DNA of 41,014 nt from positions 1 through 41,014 of the forward strand of contig JAHKAY010000009.1 of assembly GCA_018825785.1 (NCBI GenBank). Reading direction: 5' to 3'. The notes below the pieces were generated by a model that ran no database searches, had not been told where the DNA came from, and saw only the letters and a list, made by a program, of their open reading frames with translations. This DNA is from Chloroflexota bacterium (GTDB lineage: Bacteria; Chloroflexota; Dehalococcoidia; JACVQG01; JAHKAY01). The position numbers and the translations under genes were made by a program. This document shows positions 24,666 through 32,654 of the stretch, piece after piece (the first letter of the stretch is position 1; every line of letters starts with the position of its first letter).

Positions 24666-25229
24666 ATGAAGACGAGGTCCACGACCATTCTGGCAGTGAA
24701 GAGGGGGGGTGAGGTTGCCCTCGCCGGCGACGGACAGGTGACTGTGGAGGATATGGTCATGAAGCATACAGCCAAGAAGGTCCGCACCCTCTTCAGAGAA
24801 CGGGTTATGGCGGGCTTCGCCGGTTCCGCCGCCGATGCCCTGACCCTCTTTGACCGCTTTGAAGGCCAGCTGGAAAAGCACAGCGGCCAGCTCAAGAGGG
24901 CTGCGGTGGAGCTGGCCAAGGAGTGGCGCACCGACCGTGCCTTGAGACGGCTTGATGCCTGGATGGTGGCGGCTGACGGGGAGCAGATCCTGGTCCTCTC
25001 CGGCCAGGGCGATATAATCGAGCCCGACGAGGATGTGGTAGGCATCGGCTCCGGCGGCGGCTACGCCCAGGCCGCCGCCACGGCCCTGTTGCGCCACACT
25101 GCCCTTTCGGCCCACGAGGTAGCCAGCACCGCCATGGAAATCGCCGCCGACCTGTGTATCTTTACCAACCGCAATATCACCGTGGTCACCCTTAAGAAGG
25201 GAGAGAGCCAGCAACCCTCCCTTGTTTGA
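24666..25229 (+). CDS. hslV: HslV, proteasome-like peptidase subunit
   Basis: A 187-aa protein. The second of two nearby ATGs is preferred because AAGGAG stands at proper distance. A short prepeptide MKTRS precedes [19 protein letters not shown]; autocleavage would expose the catalytic N-terminal threonine. [20 protein letters not shown] and [16 protein letters not shown] are typical. HslV forms a dodecamer activated by the HslU ATPase. No hslU is adjacent, since tgt follows directly with an 8-nt overlap. The partner must be elsewhere or replaced. Confidence 0.94.
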   Translation: MKTRSTTILAVKRGGEVALAGDGQVTVEDMVMKHTAKKVRTLFRERVMAGFAGSAADALTLFDRFEGQLEKHSGQLKRAAVELAKEWRTDRALRRLDAWMVAADGEQILVLSGQGDIIEPDEDVVGIGSGGGYAQAAATALLRHTALSAHEVASTAMEIAADLCIFTNRNITVVTLKKGESQQPSLV

Positions 25230-26376
25230 ATTCCGTATTGAGAAGGTCTGCCCTACCACCCGGGCCCGGGCCGGGAAGCTAGTCACCCCCCACGGCCCGG
25301 CCCCCACCCCCATCTTTGCCCCCGTGGGGAGCCAGGGCACGGTAAAGACCCTCACCCCTGATGAACTGCGAGAGCTGGGGACCCACATCCTCCTGGGCAA
25401 TGCCTACCACCTCATGCTGCGTCCGGGGGTGGAGGTCATCCGGAAGATGGGGGGCCTCCACCGCTTTATGGGCTGGGACGGCCCCCTCATCACCGATAGC
25501 GGCGGCTACCAGGTCTTCAGCCTGGCCCGGTTAAGAAAGGTCTCCGATGAGGGGGCTTTTTTCCGCTCCCATATAGACGGCAGCGAGCATTCCCTTTCCC
25601 CCGAGAAGGCTGTCTCCGTCCAGGAGGCCCTGGGGGCGGATATAGCTATGGCCCTGGATGAGCCCCCAGCCCACGGCGTGGGCCGGGAGAAGGTGGATGA
25701 GGCCACCCGACGCACCCACCTCTGGGCCGGAAGGTGCCTGGCGGTCCACCGGCAGGGGGCCCTCTTCGGCATCGTCCAGGGGGGAGGTTTCCCCGACCTG
25801 AGGCGGGAATCGGCCCGCCACCTGGCCTCCCTGGACTTCTCCGGCTACGCCATCGGCGGGCTGAGCCTGGGGGAGCCCAAGGAGATTACCTGGGCCATGC
25901 TGGATATCTGTACCGAAAACCTGCCCCCCAACAAGCCCCGCTACCTGATGGGGATGGGTTCCCCCGAGGACCTGGTGGAGGGTGTGGCAAGGGGAGTGGA
26001 CCTGTTTGATTCCGCCCTCCCCACCCGGGTGGCCAGAAACGGCGGCCTCTATACCTCAACGGGGAGGATAGCCATTGAGAAGGCTGAATTCAGAGAGAAG
26101 GAGGGACCCGTAGAGGAGGGCTGCCCCTGCTATACCTGCCGAAATTTCTCCGCCGCCTACCTCCACCACCTCTTCCGGGCCCAGGAGCTGCTGGCCCTGC
26201 GCCTGGCAACCCTGCATAACCTGACCTTCTACATGAGGCTGATGGCTGATATGCGGACGGCCATCCTGGAGGAGAACTTCGCCCTCTTCCGGCAGGAGTT
26301 CCTGGCCCGCTACCGCCCCGCCCCCGAGGATGCCCGGCTGGCCCAGAAACAGCGCTGGCTAAAAGAGAGGCTGTAA
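25222..26376 (+). CDS. tgt: tRNA-guanine transglycosylase
   Basis: A 384-aa enzyme that exchanges guanine-34 for preQ1 in GUN-anticodon tRNAs during queuosine synthesis. Motifs: [16 protein letters not shown] with the active-site aspartate, [27 protein letters not shown], the nucleophile region [14 protein letters not shown], and the zinc site CPCYTC with a downstream histidine (AAYLHHL). The TTG start overlaps the hslV end. Last gene of the alaS run, convergent with the MoaD-like gene. Confidence 0.96.
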   Translation: MFEFRIEKVCPTTRARAGKLVTPHGPAPTPIFAPVGSQGTVKTLTPDELRELGTHILLGNAYHLMLRPGVEVIRKMGGLHRFMGWDGPLITDSGGYQVFSLARLRKVSDEGAFFRSHIDGSEHSLSPEKAVSVQEALGADIAMALDEPPAHGVGREKVDEATRRTHLWAGRCLAVHRQGALFGIVQGGGFPDLRRESARHLASLDFSGYAIGGLSLGEPKEITWAMLDICTENLPPNKPRYLMGMGSPEDLVEGVARGVDLFDSALPTRVARNGGLYTSTGRIAIEKAEFREKEGPVEEGCPCYTCRNFSAAYLHHLFRAQELLALRLATLHNLTFYMRLMADMRTAILEENFALFRQEFLARYRPAPEDARLAQKQRWLKERL

Positions 26377-26383
26377 TACCTCT

Positions 26384-26659
26384 TTACCCCCCGGCGATGG
26401 CGGGGATAATGCTCACCTCGTCCCCCGGCTTGAGGGGGGTCTTCAGGTCCTGGAGGAAGCGGACATCCTCACCGTTGACATAGACATTGACAAAGTGCTG
26501 GACTTCCCCCTTGGCATCCAGGAGCCTTTCCTTTATCCCGGGGTGGCGCTTCTCCAGCTCCTCCAGGCAGTGGGCCAGGTCCTTGGCCTCCACCTCCACC
26601 ACCGGCTGGTTGGCGGTGAACCGTCTTAGAGGGGACGGGATGCGCACCTTTACTGCCAT
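26384..26659 (-). CDS. MoaD/ThiS-family sulfur carrier protein
   Basis: A 91-aa beta-grasp protein. KVRIPSPLRRFTANQPVVEV leads into a helix and then HFVNVYVNGEDVR, LKPGDEVSIIPAIAGG. The C-terminal Gly-Gly is the site that becomes a thiocarboxylate in MoaD, ThiS and CysO-type carriers. No moaE, thiG or E1-like activating enzyme is near. It follows the NIL gene with no gap and shares a transcript with thrC, which argues for sulfur donation to amino-acid synthesis rather than molybdopterin. That role is inference. Confidence 0.88.
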   Translation of the reverse strand: MAVKVRIPSPLRRFTANQPVVEVEAKDLAHCLEELEKRHPGIKERLLDAKGEVQHFVNVYVNGEDVRFLQDLKTPLKPGDEVSIIPAIAGG

Positions 26660-26902
26660 CTAGCCCTCCACCACATCGCCCGTCACCCGGTCCACCTTCA
26701 CCCCTTTGGAGGTGACCCATGCCAGGCCCTTTTCAATGTCCGCCTCCTTCCCCTCCAGCTCCAGGATAACCCAGCCCCGGTCCTCGGTTACATCCGCCCG
26801 GCGGATATTGGTGATTACCTTGAACTGCATCCCCAGATTGTAGATGATGGGCTCGGTTACCAGCTCCGTAGGGAAGGTGAACATCACCCTGCGTCTAGCC
26901 AT
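26660..26902 (-). CDS. NIL-domain protein
   Basis: An 80-aa protein starting at ATG 26902, with GGAGG 7 nt upstream; a GTG 18 nt earlier lies against the thrC stop and is less likely. MARRRVMFTFPTELVTEPII, YNLGMQFKVITNIRRADVTE and GWVILELEG match the NIL domain, a ferredoxin-like fold otherwise found at the C-terminus of methionine ABC ATPases (MetN) and next to ferredoxins in homocysteine-forming systems. No Fe-S cysteines are present. It lies between thrC and the sulfur carrier. Confidence 0.88.
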   Translation of the reverse strand: MARRRVMFTFPTELVTEPIIYNLGMQFKVITNIRRADVTEDRGWVILELEGKEADIEKGLAWVTSKGVKVDRVTGDVVEG

Positions 26903-26916
26903 ATCTATTCCTCCCT

Positions 26917-28164
26917 TCACCCGTGAGTGGTTTCCTCTCTCAGCTTGGCCCCCAGGGACTCCTCAAAGGAAGCCAGCGTGGGCTTGATGATGATGGCCTG
27001 GACGATCTTATCCTCCACCGCCTCTACTGTCTTGGGTCCGGCCCCGGTGATATAGGCTACGGCCGTCTCCCCGGGGGCGATGGCCCCGGCTTGGACCAGG
27101 CTCCTGAGCCCGGCAATCACAACACCCCCCGCCGTCTCGGCGAAGATGCCCTCGGTCTCCGCCAGGAGCTTCATCCCCTCCACAATCTCCTCATCGGGGG
27201 TAGCGGCCACCCCTCCCCCCGATTCCCGCAGAACCCGCAGGGCATATACCCCGTCGGCGGGGTTGCCCATAGCCAGGGACTTGGCCAGGGTCTGAGGCCT
27301 GACAGGCTTGACCCGCTTATCCCCCCTCTCAAAGGCCTGGACAATGGGGGCGCACCCCAGGGGCTGGGCCAGGTGCATCCGGGTCCTCACCTCCCCGATG
27401 AGGCCAAGAGAGGAAAGCTCATGGAGCCCCTTCCACACCTTGGTATAGAGGGAGCCGGATGCGGCCGGGACGATGCAGTGGTCGGGGGCCCGCCACCCCA
27501 ACTGTTCCGCCACCTCATATGCCAGGGTCTTGGAGCCCTCGGAATAGTAGGGGCGGATATTGATATTTACAAAGGCCCAGGGGTAGCGCTCTGCCAGCTC
27601 CCCGCAGAGGCGGTTCACCTCATCATAGTTGCCCTCCACCGCCACCAGGGTAGGCCGGTATATTGCCGTGCCCACTATTTTCCCCTTCTCCAGGTCGGTG
27701 GGGATGAAGATGAAGGCCTTCATCCTGGCCTTGGCCGCATGGGCCGCCACGGCGTTAGCCAGGTTCCCCGTAGAGGCACAGGCCACCGTGTCAAAGCCGA
27801 ACTCCCTGGCCTTGCTTACCGCCAGGGAGACCACCCGGTCCTTAAATGAGTATGTCGGGTTAACGCAGTCGTTCTTGATGTAGAGCCCTTTCAGGCCCAG
27901 GGCCGCTCCCAGGTTATCCGCCTTGAGGAGGGGGGTGAACCCGGCATTCATGTCCACCACCTCCCCCTCCAGGGGAAGAAAGTCGCGGTAGCGCCACATG
28001 GAGAGGGGGCCCTGGGCTATCTTTTCCCGGCTGGTGGCCCGGGCCAGGGCCTCGTAGTCATAGGCTACCTCCAGGGAGCCGAAGCAAAACTCGCAGACAT
28101 AGAGGGGCTGGAGGGGATACTCCCGGTGGCACTCCCGGCAGCGCAACGCCCGCGCAAACGACAT
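26917..28164 (-). CDS. thrC: Threonine synthase family PLP enzyme with N-terminal zinc ribbon
   Basis: A 415-aa fold-type II PLP enzyme. The zinc ribbon is C-x2-C...C-x2-C at residues 9, 12, 24 and 27. The PLP lysine is K108 in NPTYSFKDRVVSLAV, followed by ACASTGNLANAVAAHAAKA and the phosphate loop AASGSLYTKVW. Threonine synthase converts O-phosphohomoserine to threonine. The zinc ribbon is common in archaeal and Chloroflexota enzymes. The co-transcribed NIL and MoaD-like genes raise the alternative of a sulfhydrylase acting on a phosphorylated amino acid. The start MSFARALRC has an AAGGGGGG ribosome site. Confidence 0.9.
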   Translation of the reverse strand: MSFARALRCRECHREYPLQPLYVCEFCFGSLEVAYDYEALARATSREKIAQGPLSMWRYRDFLPLEGEVVDMNAGFTPLLKADNLGAALGLKGLYIKNDCVNPTYSFKDRVVSLAVSKAREFGFDTVACASTGNLANAVAAHAAKARMKAFIFIPTDLEKGKIVGTAIYRPTLVAVEGNYDEVNRLCGELAERYPWAFVNINIRPYYSEGSKTLAYEVAEQLGWRAPDHCIVPAASGSLYTKVWKGLHELSSLGLIGEVRTRMHLAQPLGCAPIVQAFERGDKRVKPVRPQTLAKSLAMGNPADGVYALRVLRESGGGVAATPDEEIVEGMKLLAETEGIFAETAGGVVIAGLRSLVQAGAIAPGETAVAYITGAGPKTVEAVEDKIVQAIIIKPTLASFEESLGAKLREETTHG

Positions 28165-28273
28165 CAGCCCCCCTTCAGTCCGGTTTCCAGAGGTGAATAG
28201 CTTTAACCGCGTCCATCAAAAGCCTGTTCCCCAATATACCATTGCCCTGGAATTCAGGCAAGGCCTGGACCGC

Positions 28274-29785
28274 TCAGCAGGCGGGGGTGCGGGGGCGGTA
28301 CTGGAGGGCTTCGGCCAGGTGAGAGGGGCCGATGGTCTCGGAGCCGCAGAGGTCGGCGATGGTACGGGCCAGCTTCAGGACCCGGTGGAAGGCCCGTGCG
28401 GACAATGATAGCTGCTTCATGGCCGAGATGAGGAGGGCCTGGGCCCCGGGCTCCAGGGGGCAGAACTGCCTGACCTCGGCGGGGCGCATCTCGGCGTTGG
28501 TCAGGATGCTGTTCCCCTGGAAGCGCCCCTTCTCTATCTCCCGGGCCGCTTTCACCCGCTCTCTTACCCTTTCCGACATCTCCCCCGCCCGGTCATCGAT
28601 GAGCTTCTCGTATTCCACCCTCGGCACCTGGACGAAGATATCAATCCTGTCCAGGAGGGGGCCAGAGATGCGCCTCTGGTACCGGGAGACAAGGGAGGGG
28701 GGGCAGGTGCAGGGCTTTTTGGGGTCGCCGAAGTAGCCGCAGGGGCAGGGGTTCATGGCCGCCACCAGCATGAAGTTGGCGGGGAAGGTGAAGGTCCCCT
28801 GGACCCGGCTTACGGTTACTGTTTTATCCTCCAGGGGCTGTCGCAGGGCCTCCAATAAATGCCCGAACTCGGGCAGCTCGTCCAGGAAGAGGACCCCCCG
28901 GTGGGCCAGGCTTATCTCCCCCGGGTGGGGCCAGCGCCCCCCGCCCACCAGGCCGGCCTCGGAGACGGTGTGGTGGGGGGAGCGGAAGGGCCTCTGCCGC
29001 AGGAGGGGGGAGCCCGGAGGCAGGAGGCCGCTGACGCTGTATATCCTGGTCACCTCCAGGGCCTCCCCTTTTGTCATAGATGGGAGGATGGAGGGGAGGG
29101 CTCGGGCCAGAAAGGTCTTGCCTGAGCCGGGTGGCCCCATCATGACCAGGTTGTGCCCCCCCGCCGCCGCCACCTCCAGGGCCCTCTTGGCGTGCTCCTG
29201 CCCCTTGATATGGGCCAGCTCCGCCGCCGGGGTGGGCACCATCCCTTCCTCTGCCGGTGGGGCGGGGGGGATAGGTTTCTCCCCCCTCAGATGGGCCACC
29301 AGGGCAGAAAGGCTTTCCACCGGCACTATCTCCAGCCCCTCCACCAGGGTGGCTTCGGCGGCATCGACGGCGGGGACATAGGCAGCCTTGAAGCCCTTCT
29401 CCAGGGCCAGGGCCACCATGGGGAGGATGCCCGGGGTATGCCTCAGGCCCCCGTCCAGAGAAAGCTCCCCCAGAAAGACGGCTTGGGAGACATCGGCCTC
29501 TAGCTGTTCCGAGGCCAGGAGGACCCCCAGGGCCATAGGCAGGTCATAGGCGGGGCCTTCCTTGCGGAGGTCGGCGGGGGCCAGGTTGATGGTAATACGC
29601 CGGTTGGGGAAGATGCATCCGGAGTTCCTGATAGCCGCCCGCACCCTCTCCCTGGCCTCCTGGACCGGGGTATCCGGCAGGCCCACGATGGTGAAGGAGG
29701 GGAGGCCAGGTGATATATCCACCTCCGCCTCCACCAGCACCCCCTCCAGCCCCGCCACAGCACAGGTGAGAACCTTGGCCAGCAT
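28274..29785 (-). CDS. comM: ComM/YifB family Mg-chelatase-like AAA+ ATPase
   Basis: A 503-aa protein. The N-terminal LonC-like domain (ISPGLPSFTIVGLPDTPVQE, IITNLAPADLRKEG-like segment) is followed by the AAA+ core with Walker A MMGPPGSGKTFLARAL (~residues 215-230) and Walker B GVLFLDELPEF. A YFGDPKKPCTC cysteine cluster and a C-terminal Mg-chelatase-like domain follow. ComM is a hexameric branch-migration helicase that helps integrate DNA during natural transformation. It lies next to the pilus/competence operon, which fits. The -10 ends 9 nt before the ATG. Confidence 0.95.
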   Translation of the reverse strand: MLAKVLTCAVAGLEGVLVEAEVDISPGLPSFTIVGLPDTPVQEARERVRAAIRNSGCIFPNRRITINLAPADLRKEGPAYDLPMALGVLLASEQLEADVSQAVFLGELSLDGGLRHTPGILPMVALALEKGFKAAYVPAVDAAEATLVEGLEIVPVESLSALVAHLRGEKPIPPAPPAEEGMVPTPAAELAHIKGQEHAKRALEVAAAGGHNLVMMGPPGSGKTFLARALPSILPSMTKGEALEVTRIYSVSGLLPPGSPLLRQRPFRSPHHTVSEAGLVGGGRWPHPGEISLAHRGVLFLDELPEFGHLLEALRQPLEDKTVTVSRVQGTFTFPANFMLVAAMNPCPCGYFGDPKKPCTCPPSLVSRYQRRISGPLLDRIDIFVQVPRVEYEKLIDDRAGEMSERVRERVKAAREIEKGRFQGNSILTNAEMRPAEVRQFCPLEPGAQALLISAMKQLSLSARAFHRVLKLARTIADLCGSETIGPSHLAEALQYRPRTPAC

Positions 29786-29794
29786 CCCAATCCC

Positions 29795-29823
29795 ATATTA
29801 GCAGGGAGAAACTCTATAGTAAA
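29795..29823 (-). promoter_or_regulatory. comM promoter candidate
   Basis: Minus-strand TTTACT (29823-29818), 17-nt spacer, TAATAT (29800-29795), 9 nt to the ATG. The -35 lies inside the first 20-bp tandem repeat. Confidence 0.5.
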
Positions 29824-29876
29824 GATATGGTCAACATAGTAAAGATATAGTCAAGATGGTAAAGATATGGTAAAGA
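29817..29876. repeat. Three 20-bp tandem repeats upstream of comM
   Basis: Units 29817-29836, 29837-29856 and 29857-29876 share TAGTAAAGATATGGTCAA with 2-4 differences. The 20-bp period is about two helix turns. The array overlaps the comM -35 and ends 12 nt before the pilD stop codon. It is AT-rich in a GC-rich setting. Confidence 0.85.
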
Positions 29877-29888
29877 TAAAAGGCGGGC

Positions 29889-30629
29889 TCACCCCAGAAG
29901 GCGCAGGTAGAGGTCAAGGAGGCCCTGGCCCCAGAGCAGGGTCACGAAGGAGCCCCCCACCAGGAAGGGGCCGAAGGGTATGGCGGCCTTTCTCCCTTTG
30001 AGCCTGAGGGCCAGGAGAACGGAGGCCAGCAGCCCCCCGCTGACAACGGCCACTAGAATAGCCACAAGGACCAGGGGCCAGCCGTTAATCAGGCCCAGGA
30101 GGCCAGCCAGTTTCACATCCCCAAGTCCCATCCCCCCCCGGGCCAGGAAATATATGGCCAGGAAGAGGCCAAACCCCACCCCACCCCCCACCAGGGCAGG
30201 AATGGCGCGGCCCTCAAGCAGGGCCAGGCCCAGGGCCAGGGCCATCCCCGGGAAGACTATCACATCGGGGATAATGCCCTCCCTCAGGTCTATGAAGAAG
30301 ATAGGGACAAAGAGGGCCACATATACCAGGGAGGAGAAAAGCTCCAGGCCGGGCCCCAGCCTCCACCCCAGGAAAGCGAAAAGCCCCCCCGTCAGCAGTT
30401 CCACCAGAGGGAGACGCCAGGAAATTGGCACACCGCAGAACCGGCATTTCCCCCGAAGCAGAACGTAGCTCAGGACCGGCAGCAGGTCCCGCGTGGAAAG
30501 CCCCCGCCCGCAGGCCTCGCAGCGGGAAGAGGGGAAGAGAAGGGACTCCCCCCGGGGCAGGCGGTCAATGACCACATTGAGGAAGCTGCCCACCACCAGG
30601 CCCACCAGGCCCAGGAAGAGAGCCAGCAT
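29889..30629 (-). CDS. pilD: Prepilin peptidase / N-methyltransferase
   Basis: A 246-aa integral membrane aspartic protease that cleaves type IV prepilin leader peptides and methylates the new N-terminus. The two zinc-type CxxC pairs (SRCEACGRGL and KCRFCGVPISW) are present. The catalytic aspartates lie in FIDLREGIIPD and in GMGLGDVKLAGL (GxGD). About eight membrane helices. The start overlaps the pilM stop (TAATG). Last gene of the pilus operon. Confidence 0.95.
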   Translation of the reverse strand: MLALFLGLVGLVVGSFLNVVIDRLPRGESLLFPSSRCEACGRGLSTRDLLPVLSYVLLRGKCRFCGVPISWRLPLVELLTGGLFAFLGWRLGPGLELFSSLVYVALFVPIFFIDLREGIIPDVIVFPGMALALGLALLEGRAIPALVGGGVGFGLFLAIYFLARGGMGLGDVKLAGLLGLINGWPLVLVAILVAVVSGGLLASVLLALRLKGRKAAIPFGPFLVGGSFVTLLWGQGLLDLYLRLLG

Positions 30630-31552
30630 TATCCCTTGCCCAGGGGGCGGAGAAGAAGGCCGATGTTCACCATGAACAGGGCCAGGGAGAACTCGGGGTC
30701 CGGGGGCAGAGGCAGAGGGGCCTCCAGGGGAGCCAGAGAGTGGCCAGTGGCCGCCGCCAGGTCATCGGCCAGGCCCGGTAGCCCCGCCAGCCCCCCCGTG
30801 AGGTAAAGGGGCACATCCTCGGCAAGGGGCTCCCCGTAGGTCTCGGTGTAAAAGCTGATGCTCCTACCCACCTCCTCCATCACCCTGGCCGAGACTTGCT
30901 CCGAGGGAAGGGGCTCATCCCCCAGGAAAACACTCCTCGTCAGGGCAGGAAAGCCCTCCCTGACCACCGCCATCTCCACCGAGTTGCTCTCCACGTGGGC
31001 CAGGATGGCCTCCCGGCGCCTCGTACAGCGGGCCAGGGCCAGTGCCTTCAGGTCCAGCCTCTCCAGCTTCAGCCCCCCCCTGTCAAACACCGCCAGGAGG
31101 GCGTGGAGGGGCTCCCGCGGACAGGCCGCCACAAAGACCCGCCGGACTCCCCTTCCGGGGAGTACCCGCCAGAAAAGGTAATGGCTTTCCGGAGAGACCG
31201 CCATCTGCCGGCGGGTCTCCCTGACCACTACCCCCTCCACGTCCAACCCCCGAAAAGCAGGCAGGCTCAGGGTGCGGGTGAGGGCCGCCAGGCCTGGGAA
31301 GGAACAGAAAAGGCGGGCGGGGAGAAGGGAACGGGAGCGGAGGGTGGATATCACCATCTCCCTCAGCCCCTCGGCGTCCGCCACGTATCCATTGCGCAGG
31401 AAACGGGGGGCAAAAGGTATGGAACCCCAGTACTCAGGGGAGCCACCCCAGAAGCTGAGGAGCCTCAGGCTGTTCCCCTCCAGGCTCACCGCCAGAAGGC
31501 GCCGCTGAAAAAGGCGAGGGGCCCCCTTCAGCCTCTTCTCCTGGGCCGTCAT
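30629..31552 (-). CDS. pilM: PilM-like actin-fold pilus assembly protein
   Basis: A 307-aa cytoplasmic protein with an actin/FtsA-type fold: RLLAVSLEGNSLRLLSFW, EAILAHVESNSVEMAVVREG, the RSISFYTETYG region and LYLTGGLAGLPGLAD. It is diverged from well-studied PilM but is placed directly beside pilN and pilO, as in other type IV pilus loci. PilM binds the cytoplasmic tail of PilN (INLLP motif) and links the inner-membrane alignment complex to the PilB motor. ATGA overlap with pilO. Confidence 0.85.
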   Translation of the reverse strand: MTAQEKRLKGAPRLFQRRLLAVSLEGNSLRLLSFWGGSPEYWGSIPFAPRFLRNGYVADAEGLREMVISTLRSRSLLPARLFCSFPGLAALTRTLSLPAFRGLDVEGVVVRETRRQMAVSPESHYLFWRVLPGRGVRRVFVAACPREPLHALLAVFDRGGLKLERLDLKALALARCTRRREAILAHVESNSVEMAVVREGFPALTRSVFLGDEPLPSEQVSARVMEEVGRSISFYTETYGEPLAEDVPLYLTGGLAGLPGLADDLAAATGHSLAPLEAPLPLPPDPEFSLALFMVNIGLLLRPLGKG

Positions 31553-32091
31553 GGCCCTTCCCCCTGGAGCAGGAGAACGATGTCAAACTCGGCCTCCCAG
31601 CCCGTTTCGCCCTGGCTGAGGCTGATGTTGTCCAGGAAGAGGGTAGGAAAGGCCCCGGCCGCCAACCCTTTCATATAGGAGACCAGGGAGGAAAAGGGGC
31701 CGCTAAAGGCGGCATGGGAGATGAGAGCCCTGTACTCCCGGCCGCCCACCTTCTCCTTCCCCTGCTCCCCCAGCGCAATTTCGCGCACTGTCAGCTGGTC
31801 GGCGGTCAGAATCAGCTCCTCCAGCCTGGGGCCAGGGTCTTCTTCGGGGAAGGGGACCTTCTCCAGAGCGGCCCGGACCTCCCCCAGCCGCCGGTTGAGC
31901 TCAACCACGTCCATGTCCACCCGCAGCCTCTCCACCAGGCGGGCCTTTTCGGCGATGGCCACTTCCACCGCCTTCTCCTGCGCCTGGGCCCGGTTCCAGA
32001 AAACGGCCAGGGAGAGGTCGGAGAGAAGAAAAAGGACCGCCGCCAGGAGGAAAAGCTTCTCCAGCCAGGAAAGCCTCTTCAGGGCTTTCAC
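31549..32091 (-). CDS. pilO: PilO-like pilus alignment protein
   Basis: A 180-aa bitopic membrane protein: one N-terminal helix (LEKLFLLAAVLFLLSDLSLA), a coiled-coil stretch (EVAIAEKARLVERLRVDMDV) and a ferredoxin-like C-terminal domain (FSGPFSSLVSYMKGLA). Sequence identity to PilO is low; the call rests on topology, size and position between pilN and pilM. It would heterodimerise with PilN outside the membrane. Confidence 0.8.
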   Translation of the reverse strand: MKALKRLSWLEKLFLLAAVLFLLSDLSLAVFWNRAQAQEKAVEVAIAEKARLVERLRVDMDVVELNRRLGEVRAALEKVPFPEEDPGPRLEELILTADQLTVREIALGEQGKEKVGGREYRALISHAAFSGPFSSLVSYMKGLAAGAFPTLFLDNISLSQGETGWEAEFDIVLLLQGEGP

Positions 32092-32654
32092 TGCGCTCCT
32101 CCCCGGGGCTTGAGAAGCAGGGTGAACTCCACCCCCTTGTCGGTCTCCCGATAGTTGAACCTGATGTTGGAGAAGAGCCCCCCCAGCGACAGCTGCCGCA
32201 CATGGAAAACTACCTGCTGGGCGTCTGTGGCCGTGCCCGTGGCCTCCAGGTCAGGGTCCTTCTGGACGAAGGAAAGGAAGGCCATCCCGGAGGGTAGCCT
32301 GGCGACGAGGGCCTCAAGCACCAGGGGCCAGTCCACCCTTTCTTGCTGGAGGGTCTTGTAGTCCTCCTCCAGCTCCTTGAGCTTCTTCCCCTCCGTTTCC
32401 AGCCGGGAGCGGAGTTCCGAGGCGGTGGGCTCATTGACCAGGAGCCCCTTCTCCTCCCCCACCAAGATCTCCAGCCTGGCCTGCCGGGAAGCAAGGGCTT
32501 CCGCACTCCGGGCCCGGGCGTCAAGGAGAGGGAAAAGGAGGGCCAGGAGGAGGAGGGCGGCCAGAGCCACCACCAGCCCCGCCCAGGAAAAGAGGGGCCG
32601 CGGGCGGTAGTCCGGCGGGAGAAGATTCATATCCAGCAAAGGCCCAGCTTTCAT
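32088..32654 (-). CDS. pilN: PilN-like pilus assembly protein
   Basis: A 188-aa bitopic protein. The cytoplasmic N-terminus MNLLPPDYRPRP corresponds to the INLLP motif that docks into PilM. One membrane helix follows (WAGLVVALAALLLLALLFPL), then a coiled coil (ELRSRLETEGKKLKELEEDY) and a compact C-terminal domain (LVARLPSGMAFLSFVQKD). Stop/start overlaps on both sides (ATGA) couple it to pilC and pilO. Confidence 0.87.
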   Translation of the reverse strand: MKAGPLLDMNLLPPDYRPRPLFSWAGLVVALAALLLLALLFPLLDARARSAEALASRQARLEILVGEEKGLLVNEPTASELRSRLETEGKKLKELEEDYKTLQQERVDWPLVLEALVARLPSGMAFLSFVQKDPDLEATGTATDAQQVVFHVRQLSLGGLFSNIRFNYRETDKGVEFTLLLKPRGGAQ

